From the NCBI GenBank assembly GCA_000525675.1, contig CP002190.1, positions 434,001 to 498,000 on the forward strand: a stretch of 64,000 bases of DNA. The letters are read 5' to 3'. The position numbers and the translations under genes were made by a program. Positions within the stretch are counted from its first letter, which is position 1, and each line of letters begins with the position of its first letter. A model generated the notes under the pieces. The model was not told the DNA's origin, searched no databases, and saw nothing but the letters and a program-made list of their open reading frames with translations. Source of the DNA: Bdellovibrio bacteriovorus W (lineage in GTDB: Bacteria; Bdellovibrionota; Bdellovibrionia; Bdellovibrionales; Bdellovibrionaceae). Below, one piece after another: positions 1 to 8,479 of this stretch.

Positions 1-245
1 CTTTTGATATTATCATGGAACTAAATAATACCCTCGATCACAAAGTGGGTGGTGATGTAGCGATCCAGCTTGAACAGCTTTATATGTTCATGATGGAGCA
101 ATACACAAAGTCAAATATCTCTGGAGATCCAGAGCCATTGAAATCAAATCTTAAGCTTTTAGAAACTCTTTATGATGGCTGGGTTCAGGCCGTTGAAAAA
201 ATCAAAAGAGATGCTGAAGGCACAACAGAAAAAAAAGTGGGCTAG
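1..245 (+). CDS. fliS: FliS, flagellin export chaperone (C-terminal part)
   Basis: The reading frame is open from the window edge, so the N-terminus lies outside. The visible 80 residues match the FliS C-terminal half: a helix with the family-like FDIIMELNNTLD stretch, then a G-G-D-(V/I)-A turn and a QLEQLYMFM helix. FliS binds the flagellin C-terminus in the cytosol and keeps it unfolded for type III export. The gene is followed 20 bp later by a small helical protein and then surface-glycosylation genes, which fits the end of a flagellar fliD-fliS operon. The first ATG inside the window (15) is internal, not the real start. Confidence 0.8.
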   Translation, partial: FDIIMELNNTLDHKVGGDVAIQLEQLYMFMMEQYTKSNISGDPEPLKSNLKLLETLYDGWVQAVEKIKRDAEGTTEKKVG

Positions 246-264
246 TCGAATCATGGAGGGGAAC

Positions 265-693
265 ATGAGCAGAATTAACACCTTGTTAAACGAAAAGAAT
301 CATTATCTCGAAAAGTTCTATGCCTTAAATGAAGTTGAATTGGTCAACTTTGCTCAAGGGAATTTCGATAATATTGAAACTTTCTATCAGAATCGCGAAG
401 GTATTCTTGAAGTACTTCAATATATTGATGCTGAGATCGACAAAGCTCATAATGATGAGGCGTCTCTTTCAGAAGAAATGTCTGCCCAAGATAAAAAAGA
501 AGCGCACGAATCTTTAAGAATTAAAGATGAATATGTGGCGCGAATTATTGAGCAAGATATTCAAGTTCTTTCATGTATTGAGTCTGCAAAGAACTCAATT
601 ATTCGTGAACTTCAAGAAGTTCGTAGCGGACGTAAGGCTGTAAGAGGCTATAAGTCTAATACGTTCCAACATCTAGTGAACGAAGAAGTCTAG
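265..693 (+). CDS. small helical protein, FliT/FlgN-like flagellar chaperone candidate
   Basis: A 142-residue, all-helical, charged protein without signal peptide or membrane segment. The start at 265 is chosen because GGAGGGG lies at 254-260 with good spacing; an upstream in-frame ATG at 172 would overlap fliS by over 70 bp and has no ribosome site. The position directly after fliS is where FliT or FlgN-type secretion chaperones usually sit, and the length and amphipathic helices fit, but no family signature is visible. The role in flagellar export is inferred from position. Confidence 0.6.
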   Translation: MSRINTLLNEKNHYLEKFYALNEVELVNFAQGNFDNIETFYQNREGILEVLQYIDAEIDKAHNDEASLSEEMSAQDKKEAHESLRIKDEYVARIIEQDIQVLSCIESAKNSIIRELQEVRSGRKAVRGYKSNTFQHLVNEEV

Positions 694-720
694 GAAAAAT
701 ATTCCTGACAAAACACTGAC

Positions 721-762
721 GGCAAGTTTGGAGAAAGAGCCAAACTCTTGGCTGAACTTGCC
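721..762 (+). promoter_or_regulatory. structured leader with two competing hairpins before the TPR gene
   Basis: In the 145-bp gap before the TPR gene, GGCAAGTT (721-728) pairs with AACTTGCC (755-762), enclosing a second stem GCCAA (739-743)/TTGGC (748-752). A mutually exclusive stem AGTTTGG (725-731)/CCAAACT (740-746) uses parts of both. No T-run follows, so it is not an ordinary intrinsic terminator. It may be a leader switch or a processing site; function is unknown. Confidence 0.4.
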
Positions 763-838
763 CCAAATCAAAACTAAGCACAACTGAGCTTTTGGCATCC
801 GAGTTGCTCTCTAGAATATTCGCGAGGGAGAAAAATCG

Positions 839-1882
839 ATGTTAGAAAGCCAGTTATTGCAAAAGTCCAGCGATCATTACTTTGATCCTATCGAACAGAA
901 TTCTGAAAAGAATTCGTCAAATATTTATTTTGATGTAGAGACTGCTGTGTCTTCGTTCGAAGGCGAAGTTGAAACTCAAGAGTTTCAAGTAGTAGATTCT
1001 AAAACTCAAAAGTACCTAGCAAATGCACAAGTTCTTATTAAGCATAAAGAGTATGACCTTGCCCTTAATATCTTAAGACAAGCAAGCACACGCGACTCGA
1101 AGAATCCTTCAGTCCTAAAGATGCTTGGAAATTGTCTAGAGAGAAAAGGCAATTTCAAAGAGGCGATGTTTGCCCGTAAAGCCCTTGTAAAATATGACTA
1201 CGGTTTTGAGAGTCTCTATTTACAAGCGACTTGTCTTTATAAGCTTGGCCAAGACGAAATGGCCTTGGAAAAATACTACGAAGCTCTTTCTGTTCTAAAA
1301 GAAGAGGACACTCAACTTTTCGAAGCCTATAAAAATATGGGAAATATCTTTGTTCGCCAAGGCGACTTTGAAGGTGCTGAGGAGTTCTATAACAAAGCTT
1401 ATACCATGAACTCCCAATCAGATATTTTGTTGGTAAACTTAGGAACGCTTCAAGTTCAAAGAAATGACTTTGAAAAATCACTTTACTGCTTCCGAAAAGC
1501 CGTAGAAGTAAATTCTTTAAATGACAAAGCTTGGGTTGGATTGGCTATGGTACATAACCAACTAGGCGATTCAGATCTAGCATGGGCTAACTTACAAAGT
1601 GCTATCGATATCAATCCTGGCAATAGAACAGCAGTTCATCTTCTGGCGAATTGGTCTTTACGTGATAAGAAAATTAAAGCTGGGATCTTAGCACTTCAGC
1701 AGTATTTAGCTTCTGTAGAAAGTGATGAGGACATGTCCTTAGTTCTTATCAATCTACTTTGCTCTGACGGTCAAATTGAATGGGCTCTTATGGAGATGGA
1801 AAGAGTTCTACTGTGGAATCCAGAGCATCAAGAAGTAAAAGCATTAAAGAAACGTCTTAATAATACTGTGGGAGCCGCTTAG
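839..1882 (+). CDS. TPR-repeat protein of the flagellar/glycosylation cluster
   Basis: A 347-residue cytosolic protein. The first 55 residues are low-complexity and acidic; from about residue 58 there are consecutive 34-residue tetratricopeptide repeats with the usual A/G-Y-A spacing (for example the block around 165-300: GNIFVRQGDFEGAEEFYNKA-type units). TPR solenoids mediate protein-protein contacts. GGGAG upstream (824-828) supports the ATG at 839. The gene is 4 bp before a Maf-like protein and upstream of two GT9 genes, so a scaffold for flagellin or surface glycosylation is a reasonable inference. A specific partner cannot be named. Confidence 0.75.
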   Translation: MLESQLLQKSSDHYFDPIEQNSEKNSSNIYFDVETAVSSFEGEVETQEFQVVDSKTQKYLANAQVLIKHKEYDLALNILRQASTRDSKNPSVLKMLGNCLERKGNFKEAMFARKALVKYDYGFESLYLQATCLYKLGQDEMALEKYYEALSVLKEEDTQLFEAYKNMGNIFVRQGDFEGAEEFYNKAYTMNSQSDILLVNLGTLQVQRNDFEKSLYCFRKAVEVNSLNDKAWVGLAMVHNQLGDSDLAWANLQSAIDINPGNRTAVHLLANWSLRDKKIKAGILALQQYLASVESDEDMSLVLINLLCSDGQIEWALMEMERVLLWNPEHQEVKALKKRLNNTVGAA

Positions 1883-1886
1883 TTTT

Positions 1887-2462
1887 ATGGGAACAATTGT
1901 ATTTTCTGAAAACCGTCATGCATTTATGATCCCCTACGAAGATGGAGAAGCGCTTTGTAATCCTTCAACGCCGCAAGAAGAAGGCGCGAAATGGGTTTAC
2001 AGCTTAGGTCGTTTGCCAACGGACCACGTTGTAGTTCTCGGTTTGGGTGCTGGTCATCACATCGCGGCACTAAAAGATATTTATCCTCATTTGCAAATCA
2101 CAGTGATTGAAAGACGCGACAACTTACTTCAGATGTTCCGCAATCAATATCCAGAGCTATGGAATGAGATTGAAGTTGTTTGCCTAGACAGTGTTTCATC
2201 AGTGACAGCGCAGGCCTTTTATCAACGCATCGTCGAAGAGCATTCCTATGTAATCTCCTTTAGAGAGAGCTGGGGTGTGCATTGCGGTTTTTACACTGAG
2301 CTTTTCGCAGCGGCAACAGGTAGAAGCGTGATCTCCTTAAACTATCATTTTCGGGAGATCGGTATGAACTTGAAGTCTCGTTATAATCCGCACCCATTGA
2401 ACTTCTCTGTGTCACCAGAGGTGAGTGGCTTTGAAATTTCTCAAATCGAAGAAGCAGGATAG
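1887..2462 (+). CDS. Maf-like Rossmann-fold protein (SAM-methyltransferase-like)
   Basis: A 191-residue protein with a Rossmann nucleotide-binding core: VVVLGLGAGHHIAAL (about residues 49-63) is a glycine-rich motif I, followed by an acidic strand end ITVIERRDNL about 25 residues later, where an S-adenosylmethionine or NAD-type enzyme binds the ribose. This arrangement resembles the N-terminal part of motility accessory factors (Maf, DUF115), which act in flagellin glycosylation, but the characteristic DUF115 C-terminal domain is missing. It lies 4 bp after the TPR gene and 15 bp before a glycosyltransferase. Methyltransferase activity is not proven by the sequence. Confidence 0.55.
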   Translation: MGTIVFSENRHAFMIPYEDGEALCNPSTPQEEGAKWVYSLGRLPTDHVVVLGLGAGHHIAALKDIYPHLQITVIERRDNLLQMFRNQYPELWNEIEVVCLDSVSSVTAQAFYQRIVEEHSYVISFRESWGVHCGFYTELFAAATGRSVISLNYHFREIGMNLKSRYNPHPLNFSVSPEVSGFEISQIEEAG

Positions 2463-2477
2463 GGAGCACAAGTCTTC

Positions 2478-3899
2478 GTGAAAGTCTTAGCAGTGTCTTT
2501 ATTGAGAATAGGCGATGTTCTGCAGCAGTTACCTCTGCTGCAAGGGCTTTATCGTAAACATGATAATGCTGAAGTTCACCTATTGCTTAATCAGCAGTGC
2601 GAAGGCATTTTGCCACTTTTAGAGGGCATGTTTGAGAACGTCGTCTTCTTTGATCGAGATACTTATTTAAAAAGTGTCTCCGCCGCGAGTTCTTTAGCTG
2701 AGAGAGTCAGTGCAGTACAGAACTCAATGCCACACCTTCCAAAATTTGATATTATTTATAACTTCTCTCATACGCGACTGAGCGTTGATGTGATATCTGG
2801 ATTGTCAGCTTCTGAAGTCGTTGGAATTCATAGAAATTCAGAAGGAAGTATTGATCTTAAAAGCAACCGATGGCTTCAGTACTATAACGAATGTTTTTCA
2901 GGGAATCACAAAAGTTTCTTTCACGGAAATGAAATTCTAGGAAATGCTTTTGAGATACAGGCAAAGAGATCCGAAGTCCTCTACCGATCCTCAAATTCAA
3001 TACTTATACAGTGTTTTACCAGCGACAGAAAGAAGAACTGGCCGCTGGCTAAGTTTAAAGATCTTAAAGAGGAAATCCAAAGGAACTATCCTGAGAGCCA
3101 AATTAGGATTCTATGCGCTCCAATAGAAAAAGAAGAACTTCTAAGATATTTCTCTGAAAGGGAAATCATAAGCTGTAGCTTCTTAGAGGCGTATGTGCTT
3201 TTGCAAGAAGCAAGAGTTCTTATCAGTGTGGATACAAGTATCAAGCACCTAGGCGTTTTAGCGGGAACGCCTGTCGTGGAAATCAATTTGGGTGGAAGTG
3301 ATGTTATTAAAACAGGAGCCTATGCAAATGATACTTGGAGTGTGCAGGCGCAGGTTGCTTGTTATCCTTGTGTTCACTCACAGGGATGTAGTCAGATGAC
3401 TCAAATTTGTGCCGAGGACATTTCCATTAAGAAGGTCTATGAACTCGTGCAAATGAGTTTGCAAAAGAGATCCTTACCGCAGTCAGAATCAGTGTTCCAT
3501 TTGGTTTGGAAAGCTTATCTTTCTCAAACATCTCTTAGCAAAAATCGGGAATCAAGATTCAACGATGCAAAGCGAATCGCAGATCTTGCAAACAGGATTC
3601 AGGATTTTGAAGATTCTTTGGTTATTGTGAAAAACAGAGTGCAATCTCGCGGTACGGGTGTTTCGACAGAAACTTTGATGCCAAGTCTGCTCTTGCTTCG
3701 AGAAGCTCTTGTTCAAGATCATGGAAACTACTTGGGTTCCTTAAAGGCCGTGTTTTCAGATCGGTATGTGGATGCAGAAGATCTATTCTCAAAAATTTTT
3801 AAAGAACTCGCTAAGGCAAAAGAACTAGTGAGTTTACATTTATCTTTATTCAATGAATTGGACCAGAACGGTTCTAGGGAGGCGCACGATGCACCATGA
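2478..3899 (+). CDS. glycosyltransferase family 9 (heptosyltransferase-like) protein A
   Basis: A 473-residue protein starting at a GTG. The N-terminus (MKVLAVSLLRIGDVLQQLPLL) is the hallmark GT9 start, where R-x-G-D-x-(I/L) sits in the first Rossmann loop. The second Rossmann domain holds the sugar-nucleotide site with SVDTSIKHLGVLAGTPVVEI (about 253-272), matching the family's D-T/S-x-x-x-H-x-A-A-x-L-G-x-P block. A Cys-rich stretch (ACYPCVHSQGCSQMTQIC) follows, then about 130 extra helical residues beyond the usual 330-350. It probably transfers heptose or a related sugar to a surface acceptor; with its twin at 4037 it may glycosylate flagellin or the sheath. Confidence 0.8.
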   Translation: MKVLAVSLLRIGDVLQQLPLLQGLYRKHDNAEVHLLLNQQCEGILPLLEGMFENVVFFDRDTYLKSVSAASSLAERVSAVQNSMPHLPKFDIIYNFSHTRLSVDVISGLSASEVVGIHRNSEGSIDLKSNRWLQYYNECFSGNHKSFFHGNEILGNAFEIQAKRSEVLYRSSNSILIQCFTSDRKKNWPLAKFKDLKEEIQRNYPESQIRILCAPIEKEELLRYFSEREIISCSFLEAYVLLQEARVLISVDTSIKHLGVLAGTPVVEINLGGSDVIKTGAYANDTWSVQAQVACYPCVHSQGCSQMTQICAEDISIKKVYELVQMSLQKRSLPQSESVFHLVWKAYLSQTSLSKNRESRFNDAKRIADLANRIQDFEDSLVIVKNRVQSRGTGVSTETLMPSLLLLREALVQDHGNYLGSLKAVFSDRYVDAEDLFSKIFKELAKAKELVSLHLSLFNELDQNGSREAHDAP

Positions 3900-4065
3900 G
3901 TTGGAAGAAAAACTCAATCAGGCCTTGAAGATGCTTCAGCAGGCAGAAGAGAGTATTCGCGAAAATAATATTTCTTACAGTGTAGAGATGGAAGATTTGA
4001 TGATCCTCAAAGAACTAGTGAAGGAGCAGACTCGTCATGAGAATTCTAGTCATACAACTCGCTAG
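3889..4065 (+). CDS. small coiled-coil protein between the two GT9 genes
   Basis: A 58-residue, highly charged single-helix protein (heptad-like LEEKLNQALKMLQQAEESI at the N-terminus). The ATG at 3889 is preceded by GGGAGG; an earlier ATG at 3853 lies well inside the upstream gene. It overlaps the end of the first glycosyltransferase by 11 bp and the start of the second by 29 bp, so the three are translationally coupled. No family is recognised; an adaptor for the glycosyltransferases is a guess. Confidence 0.55.
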   Translation: MHHELEEKLNQALKMLQQAEESIRENNISYSVEMEDLMILKELVKEQTRHENSSHTTR

Positions 4066-5497
4066 ATTGGGTGATATCTATATGACTTGGCCGGTGATGA
4101 GAGCTTTAAAAAGGACTCATCCTCAGGCTGAAATTCATCTTCTGACTCGCAGCCGTTTTCAGGCGGCAGTAGAAGGACTTCAAGAAGTGGATCACCATCA
4201 TCAGCTCAATGTGGCAGGACTGCTAGAGCCACTTTTGATGGAAGAAAATTTGGAAGCTTCTCTAGGTCTTTTGCAAAAAAAGATTCACACGTTAAGAGGT
4301 TATAAGTTTGATAAAATTATCAACCTTAGTTTCTCGCCAGTATCAAGCTATCTAACAAATGCGCTGACGACAGAAGGTGCTGAAGTTAGAGGCTATTCAC
4401 GCCATCCAGACGGAACACTTCACATCTGTGACGAGAACTCAGGCTATTTCTACTCTCAGGTAGGAGTCGCAAGTGCCAATCGCGTTCATATCACAGATCT
4501 ATTCGCTGCCATTGCGGATGTAGATTACACAGTTGAAGATTGGAGAGGGCCGCAGCTTGAAGTGGGCTCCGCCCATGTTCTTCCGGAAAAATATGCGGTC
4601 CTCCATGTGGGAGCAAGCGAAGGACATAAAGCGCCATCTGTAGAAGAATTGTCAGAAGCTATTAGAGCCTACGCAGGTATTCGTCCAGATGGAGCTGTTG
4701 TTTTAGTGGGTGCTGAAAACGAAGAGACGATCGCTGCTGGCGTTCAAGAAAATGTTTCCAAAGGGAATATTTTAAATCTTGTGGGTAAGACGAAGCTTGT
4801 TGAGACATTTGCTCTTTTGCAAGATGCAGAAGTTCTCATTGGAGGCGACAGTGCTCCACTGCATATGGCGGCGCTGACAGATACTTGCACTCTGAATTTA
4901 AACAAAGGGCAGGTGAACTTTTACGAGACCGGACCTAAGGCGGGGAATGCGGGAGTCTTGCTCCTTGAGAAAGCTCAAAACTTAAGAGCAGATCTTGAGG
5001 CTTCTCTTCGCTACCTTTTAGAAGGGGTAGAGACAAAGCCTGACGCCCTAGTGACGCGAAGTTATGAGAGCATCGAGAGTTTTGCTGCCGTTGAAAAGCA
5101 AAGTTTTGAGTGGGGTTTATTGAAGGCCATTTACTTAAGGCAGCCTTTCCCGGTGATTGATTCCATGGAAGTTCTAAAAGGGGCCATGGAATTGGCTAAC
5201 ATCAACGCTTTTGCGATTGAGCAGATTCAATTGATTCCAGAGCAAGGTTTGCAATTAATTGGACCTTTGTTGGATAGCGCGGAAGATGTAATTCAAAAAA
5301 TTAGCCGATTGGTGCCAGAATTGAGTCCAATGATTAATTGGTACAATGCGGAGAAGGTTCGTATTGGCCCAGGGTCGACCGAGGATATTTGCGCAGCGAC
5401 TTTGCACGTTCATCTTAGAATGGCCCATCTTTTAGAGGCCTATGTCCCCAATGAGACTCTAATGCAGAGAGAGGAAGTCTTAGATGGAACGTTATAA
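4037..5497 (+). CDS. glycosyltransferase family 9 (heptosyltransferase-like) protein B
   Basis: A 486-residue protein, second GT9 of the cluster. MRILVIQLARLGDIYMTWPVM is the family N-terminus, and the donor-site block VLIGGDSAPLHMAALTDT appears at about residues 273-290. As in protein A there is a C-terminal helical extension of about 140 residues with no recognised domain. AAGGAG at 4021-4026 supports the start. The shared extension in both GT9 proteins suggests they work as a pair or dock on a common partner such as the TPR protein. The acceptor is unknown. Confidence 0.8.
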   Translation: MRILVIQLARLGDIYMTWPVMRALKRTHPQAEIHLLTRSRFQAAVEGLQEVDHHHQLNVAGLLEPLLMEENLEASLGLLQKKIHTLRGYKFDKIINLSFSPVSSYLTNALTTEGAEVRGYSRHPDGTLHICDENSGYFYSQVGVASANRVHITDLFAAIADVDYTVEDWRGPQLEVGSAHVLPEKYAVLHVGASEGHKAPSVEELSEAIRAYAGIRPDGAVVLVGAENEETIAAGVQENVSKGNILNLVGKTKLVETFALLQDAEVLIGGDSAPLHMAALTDTCTLNLNKGQVNFYETGPKAGNAGVLLLEKAQNLRADLEASLRYLLEGVETKPDALVTRSYESIESFAAVEKQSFEWGLLKAIYLRQPFPVIDSMEVLKGAMELANINAFAIEQIQLIPEQGLQLIGPLLDSAEDVIQKISRLVPELSPMINWYNAEKVRIGPGSTEDICAATLHVHLRMAHLLEAYVPNETLMQREEVLDGTL

Positions 5498-6164
5498 AGT
5501 CTCCGGTTCAGATTTACGCGATTTTTATCAAGAGGATATCCAATTAGAAAAAGTATTTGGAGATATCGAGCGCGATTTGCGCTCTGAAAATCGGGTTGTA
5601 TGCCAGTACATCGTGAATGGATTTGAGTTGAATCAGGAAGATGAGGGGCACTTTTCTCAATATCATTTAAGTGATGTTGAGACATTGGAGTATCTCTCTG
5701 AAAATAGCCACGACCTTTTAGACGGGGTGATTCGTGGCTGGATTGAAGCTTTGCCTGAATTGATTCAATTTTCAGAGGCAATTGCTAGGCGGATGCGTAT
5801 TGAGGGAATTAAGCCTTTGGCGCAAGTGACGCGTGAGCTGGTTCAGAATTGTGAAACTTTGGTTCAAAGTATCTATACAATTCGTTCAGCGCTAGGAACT
5901 CAGATTCAAAAGGACCCTATCGCTTGGTCTAAGTCTGAAGAAGAAAGTAAGCGCGCCATTTTAGAGGCTATTGTTGCTCTAGATAAGCAGGATTTTGTTC
6001 AATTAGCGGATGTCATAGAGTATGATTTAAGTCACTCTCTGCAAACGTGGAGAGAGCATCTGACGGAACTGGAGAATGCGCTTCATGGAGAACAGCACGT
6101 CACAAAGCGTGGCCGCAACGAATTTAGATCCCATTCTATGGGTAGGAAACGTATCGCAAATTAG
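5484..6164 (+). CDS. conserved-looking helical protein of unknown function
   Basis: A 226-residue soluble acidic helical protein, start supported by GAGGAAG just upstream. It overlaps the GT9 gene by 14 bp and the following kinase gene by about 80 bp. No motif is recognised. Position at the end of the glycosylation block and tight coupling to a sensor kinase suggest a role in the same flagellar/surface pathway, but nothing in the sequence says which. Confidence 0.7.
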   Translation: MERYKVSGSDLRDFYQEDIQLEKVFGDIERDLRSENRVVCQYIVNGFELNQEDEGHFSQYHLSDVETLEYLSENSHDLLDGVIRGWIEALPELIQFSEAIARRMRIEGIKPLAQVTRELVQNCETLVQSIYTIRSALGTQIQKDPIAWSKSEEESKRAILEAIVALDKQDFVQLADVIEYDLSHSLQTWREHLTELENALHGEQHVTKRGRNEFRSHSMGRKRIAN

Positions 6165-8121
6165 ATTGCCGCAGTTCTTTCCATTTCAAAAAAATGAAGT
6201 TGAAATCGTTTTAAGAGCTTCCGTAGAGGAAGCTCTTTATTTATTAAAGCGCCAAAAGTTTTCTGTCATCTTGGCTCAAGATTTAGATGAAAATGAATCC
6301 TTAGAGTTCTTAGTCCAAGCACGTCTTTATCAACCCTTGGCGCCGCGAATTATGATCTCCGAAGATTTGACGGAAGCTGATGTGCGCGAGGGAATCAATC
6401 AAGCTCAAGTTTTTCGCTTTATGCGTTGGCCTCTGAGTGAAAGAGAGATTTGGGCACATCTTGAATCGGCCCTTGAGAAGCATTCTTCTTTTATGTCGCG
6501 CTCACTTTTGATGAGAGAATCTGCACATCAGAACAAGCAACTTGAAGCTTTGACCAACTCACTTGAGGGAATGGTTGAAGAACGTACGCAATATATCGAG
6601 ATCTCCCATAAAGAAGAAAGTGATAAGCTCAATCGCGAAAGACAGCTTTTAAGATTTATTAAAGACCTTTCATCGCAAACTTCTTTTGAAGAGATACTAG
6701 GGATTTTAAGAAAGGAACTTAGAAAGTTCCACAAGATGGGAGACCCCATCTTGGTTTATCGCCTGGGCCCGAGTAAAACGATCTTTATGAACTTTCACAT
6801 GGGGTATTTTGCTCAGTCGGAAGCGGCTGCCTACTATCCTTTTCCAGCTTCTGCCGAGACTCCCGAGGCAGAATTGATACGTTATTTTGCAAATCATTTT
6901 GGACGCCCGTTTATTAAAGCCTATGTCACTCCTTTAGAGCTACGCCTAACAAGTCACTTTGTGGGAGGGCATGTAGAGGCCTTGATCTGTGTGGAGAACT
7001 CTTTAAACGACAAAGAAATCGGACCGTTCATGGAGTTCATGCAAGACCGCCTTGGGCCTATGAGTATGGCATTGGATCGAGTGCTTTTGGAAAATCAATT
7101 ATCGATGTTTTCTTATCGTTGGGAGAAAACGTTTGATGGGATGCGCGATCCTATTGCCATTATGGATTTAGATTATGAAGTGGTTCGCGCAAATAGAAAA
7201 TTTAGCGATAAGTTTATTCAAAAAAAATGTTACCAAAGCTTTGCTGGCAAAGATGCGCCTTGTGAAGGTTGTCCCATTGGGGAAGCTTTTGAAAACGGTG
7301 TGACTACATCTGGTCAAATTGAAGTGGATGGGCGTATTTACCTTGTTCATAGTTATCCGGTACTTCATGGGCAGGGAAGTCGTCCAACGAATGTTGTGAA
7401 TCAATATGTGGATATCACACAATCTCGAGAACTTTACCTACGGATGTTGCAAAGTGAAAAGATGGGAGCCATCGGTCTACTTGCTGGAAATATTGCTCAC
7501 GAGCTGAATAATCCTTTAACAGGGTTGCGTTCTTTGACTCAGGTTCTATTGCAGGAAGTTGAGGATGGAACCAATCTCTATGCCGATTTGATTGAAATTG
7601 AAAAGGCAACGGGGCGATCGCAAAGAATTATCAAAAACCTTTTAGATTTCTCTAAGGGTGAAGATCAGCCCGCAGAAGTCGTTTCTGTAAACAGTGTGGT
7701 AGATCGCACTTTGCCAATGCTCAAATCGGCTCTTAGAATTCATCGCCTCTCTGTAGAACTGGATGAGAATCTTCCATCAGTGTTTATCGAGCCGCATCTT
7801 TTGCAGCAAGTTTTGTTCAATCTGATTAACAACTCTTGCCAGGCGATGAAAAACCCTGGGACTGTCAGTATTCAAAGCTATCTTAAAGATGGATGGATCA
7901 CTCTGGCTGTGGAAGATACTGGGCCAGGCATACCTGCTGAAGTGAAGAAGCGAGTTTTTGATCCCTTCTTCACGACAAAAAAAGAAGGACAGGGAACAGG
8001 TCTTGGGTTAAGTATGTCGAAATCTGTCATTGAGAAGTTTGGTGGCCATATAGAAATTCTTGATGTGGAGCCTCAAGGTTGTCGTTTTGAGATCCGCTTG
8101 CCGCAAATGAAGGGAATCTAG
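6085..8121 (+). CDS. hybrid-type sensor histidine kinase with pseudo-receiver, GAF-like and PAS domains
   Basis: A roughly 678-residue cytosolic kinase with no membrane span. Order: N-terminal receiver-like domain (about 10-130) in which the usual phospho-Asp position (FSVILAQDLDE) appears to be Gln, so probably not phosphorylated; coiled coil; GAF-like region (about 190-335); PAS domain with a Cys motif (CYQSFAGKDAPCEGCP) that could sense redox or metal; HisKA with H in IAHELNNPLTGL; HATPase with N box NLINNSCQAM and G boxes DTGPGIP and GTGLGLSMS. ATG at 6085 is preferred to 6076 because GGAG at 6071-6074 is 10 bp away. A response regulator follows at 4 bp. Confidence 0.85.
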   Translation: MENSTSQSVAATNLDPILWVGNVSQIRLPQFFPFQKNEVEIVLRASVEEALYLLKRQKFSVILAQDLDENESLEFLVQARLYQPLAPRIMISEDLTEADVREGINQAQVFRFMRWPLSEREIWAHLESALEKHSSFMSRSLLMRESAHQNKQLEALTNSLEGMVEERTQYIEISHKEESDKLNRERQLLRFIKDLSSQTSFEEILGILRKELRKFHKMGDPILVYRLGPSKTIFMNFHMGYFAQSEAAAYYPFPASAETPEAELIRYFANHFGRPFIKAYVTPLELRLTSHFVGGHVEALICVENSLNDKEIGPFMEFMQDRLGPMSMALDRVLLENQLSMFSYRWEKTFDGMRDPIAIMDLDYEVVRANRKFSDKFIQKKCYQSFAGKDAPCEGCPIGEAFENGVTTSGQIEVDGRIYLVHSYPVLHGQGSRPTNVVNQYVDITQSRELYLRMLQSEKMGAIGLLAGNIAHELNNPLTGLRSLTQVLLQEVEDGTNLYADLIEIEKATGRSQRIIKNLLDFSKGEDQPAEVVSVNSVVDRTLPMLKSALRIHRLSVELDENLPSVFIEPHLLQQVLFNLINNSCQAMKNPGTVSIQSYLKDGWITLAVEDTGPGIPAEVKKRVFDPFFTTKKEGQGTGLGLSMSKSVIEKFGGHIEILDVEPQGCRFEIRLPQMKGI

Positions 8122-8125
8122 AGTT

Positions 8126-8479
8126 TTGAAAGTTTTAGTTGTAGATGATGAAGTTTTAGTTCGCCGCTCATTAATACGTGCCCTTGCTCGTAAGGGCTAT
8201 GAAGTTATTGAGGCTGTCGATGGGGCAGAAGGTGTTGAGCTATGGCGAACTCATTCTCCAGATGTGGTTTTCTTAGACGTTCTCATGCCTCGCTTGACCG
8301 GACCAGAGGTTCTGCGTGAGATGGGTGAGGGAAATAAATCCAAAGTAATTTTAATGTCAGCCTTTACTGGTGAGCATAATATGCAAACAGCCCAAGAAAT
8401 GGGAGCAAGCTTATTTGTATCTAAACCCTTTGAGGACATTTTCAGTGTGGTGGGCTTAGTTGAGGAACTTTTTGTATGA
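8126..8479 (+). CDS. single-domain response regulator (CheY-like)
   Basis: A 117-residue receiver domain with TTG start. Acidic pair D7-D8, phospho-acceptor D51 in VVFLDVLMP, conserved S/T in ILMSAF and K in VSKPF are all present. There is no output domain, so it acts by protein contact (phosphorelay or motor-type target). It starts 4 bp after the kinase gene and is its likely partner. It overlaps rsmD by 4 bp (ATGA). Confidence 0.9.
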   Translation: MKVLVVDDEVLVRRSLIRALARKGYEVIEAVDGAEGVELWRTHSPDVVFLDVLMPRLTGPEVLREMGEGNKSKVILMSAFTGEHNMQTAQEMGASLFVSKPFEDIFSVVGLVEELFV

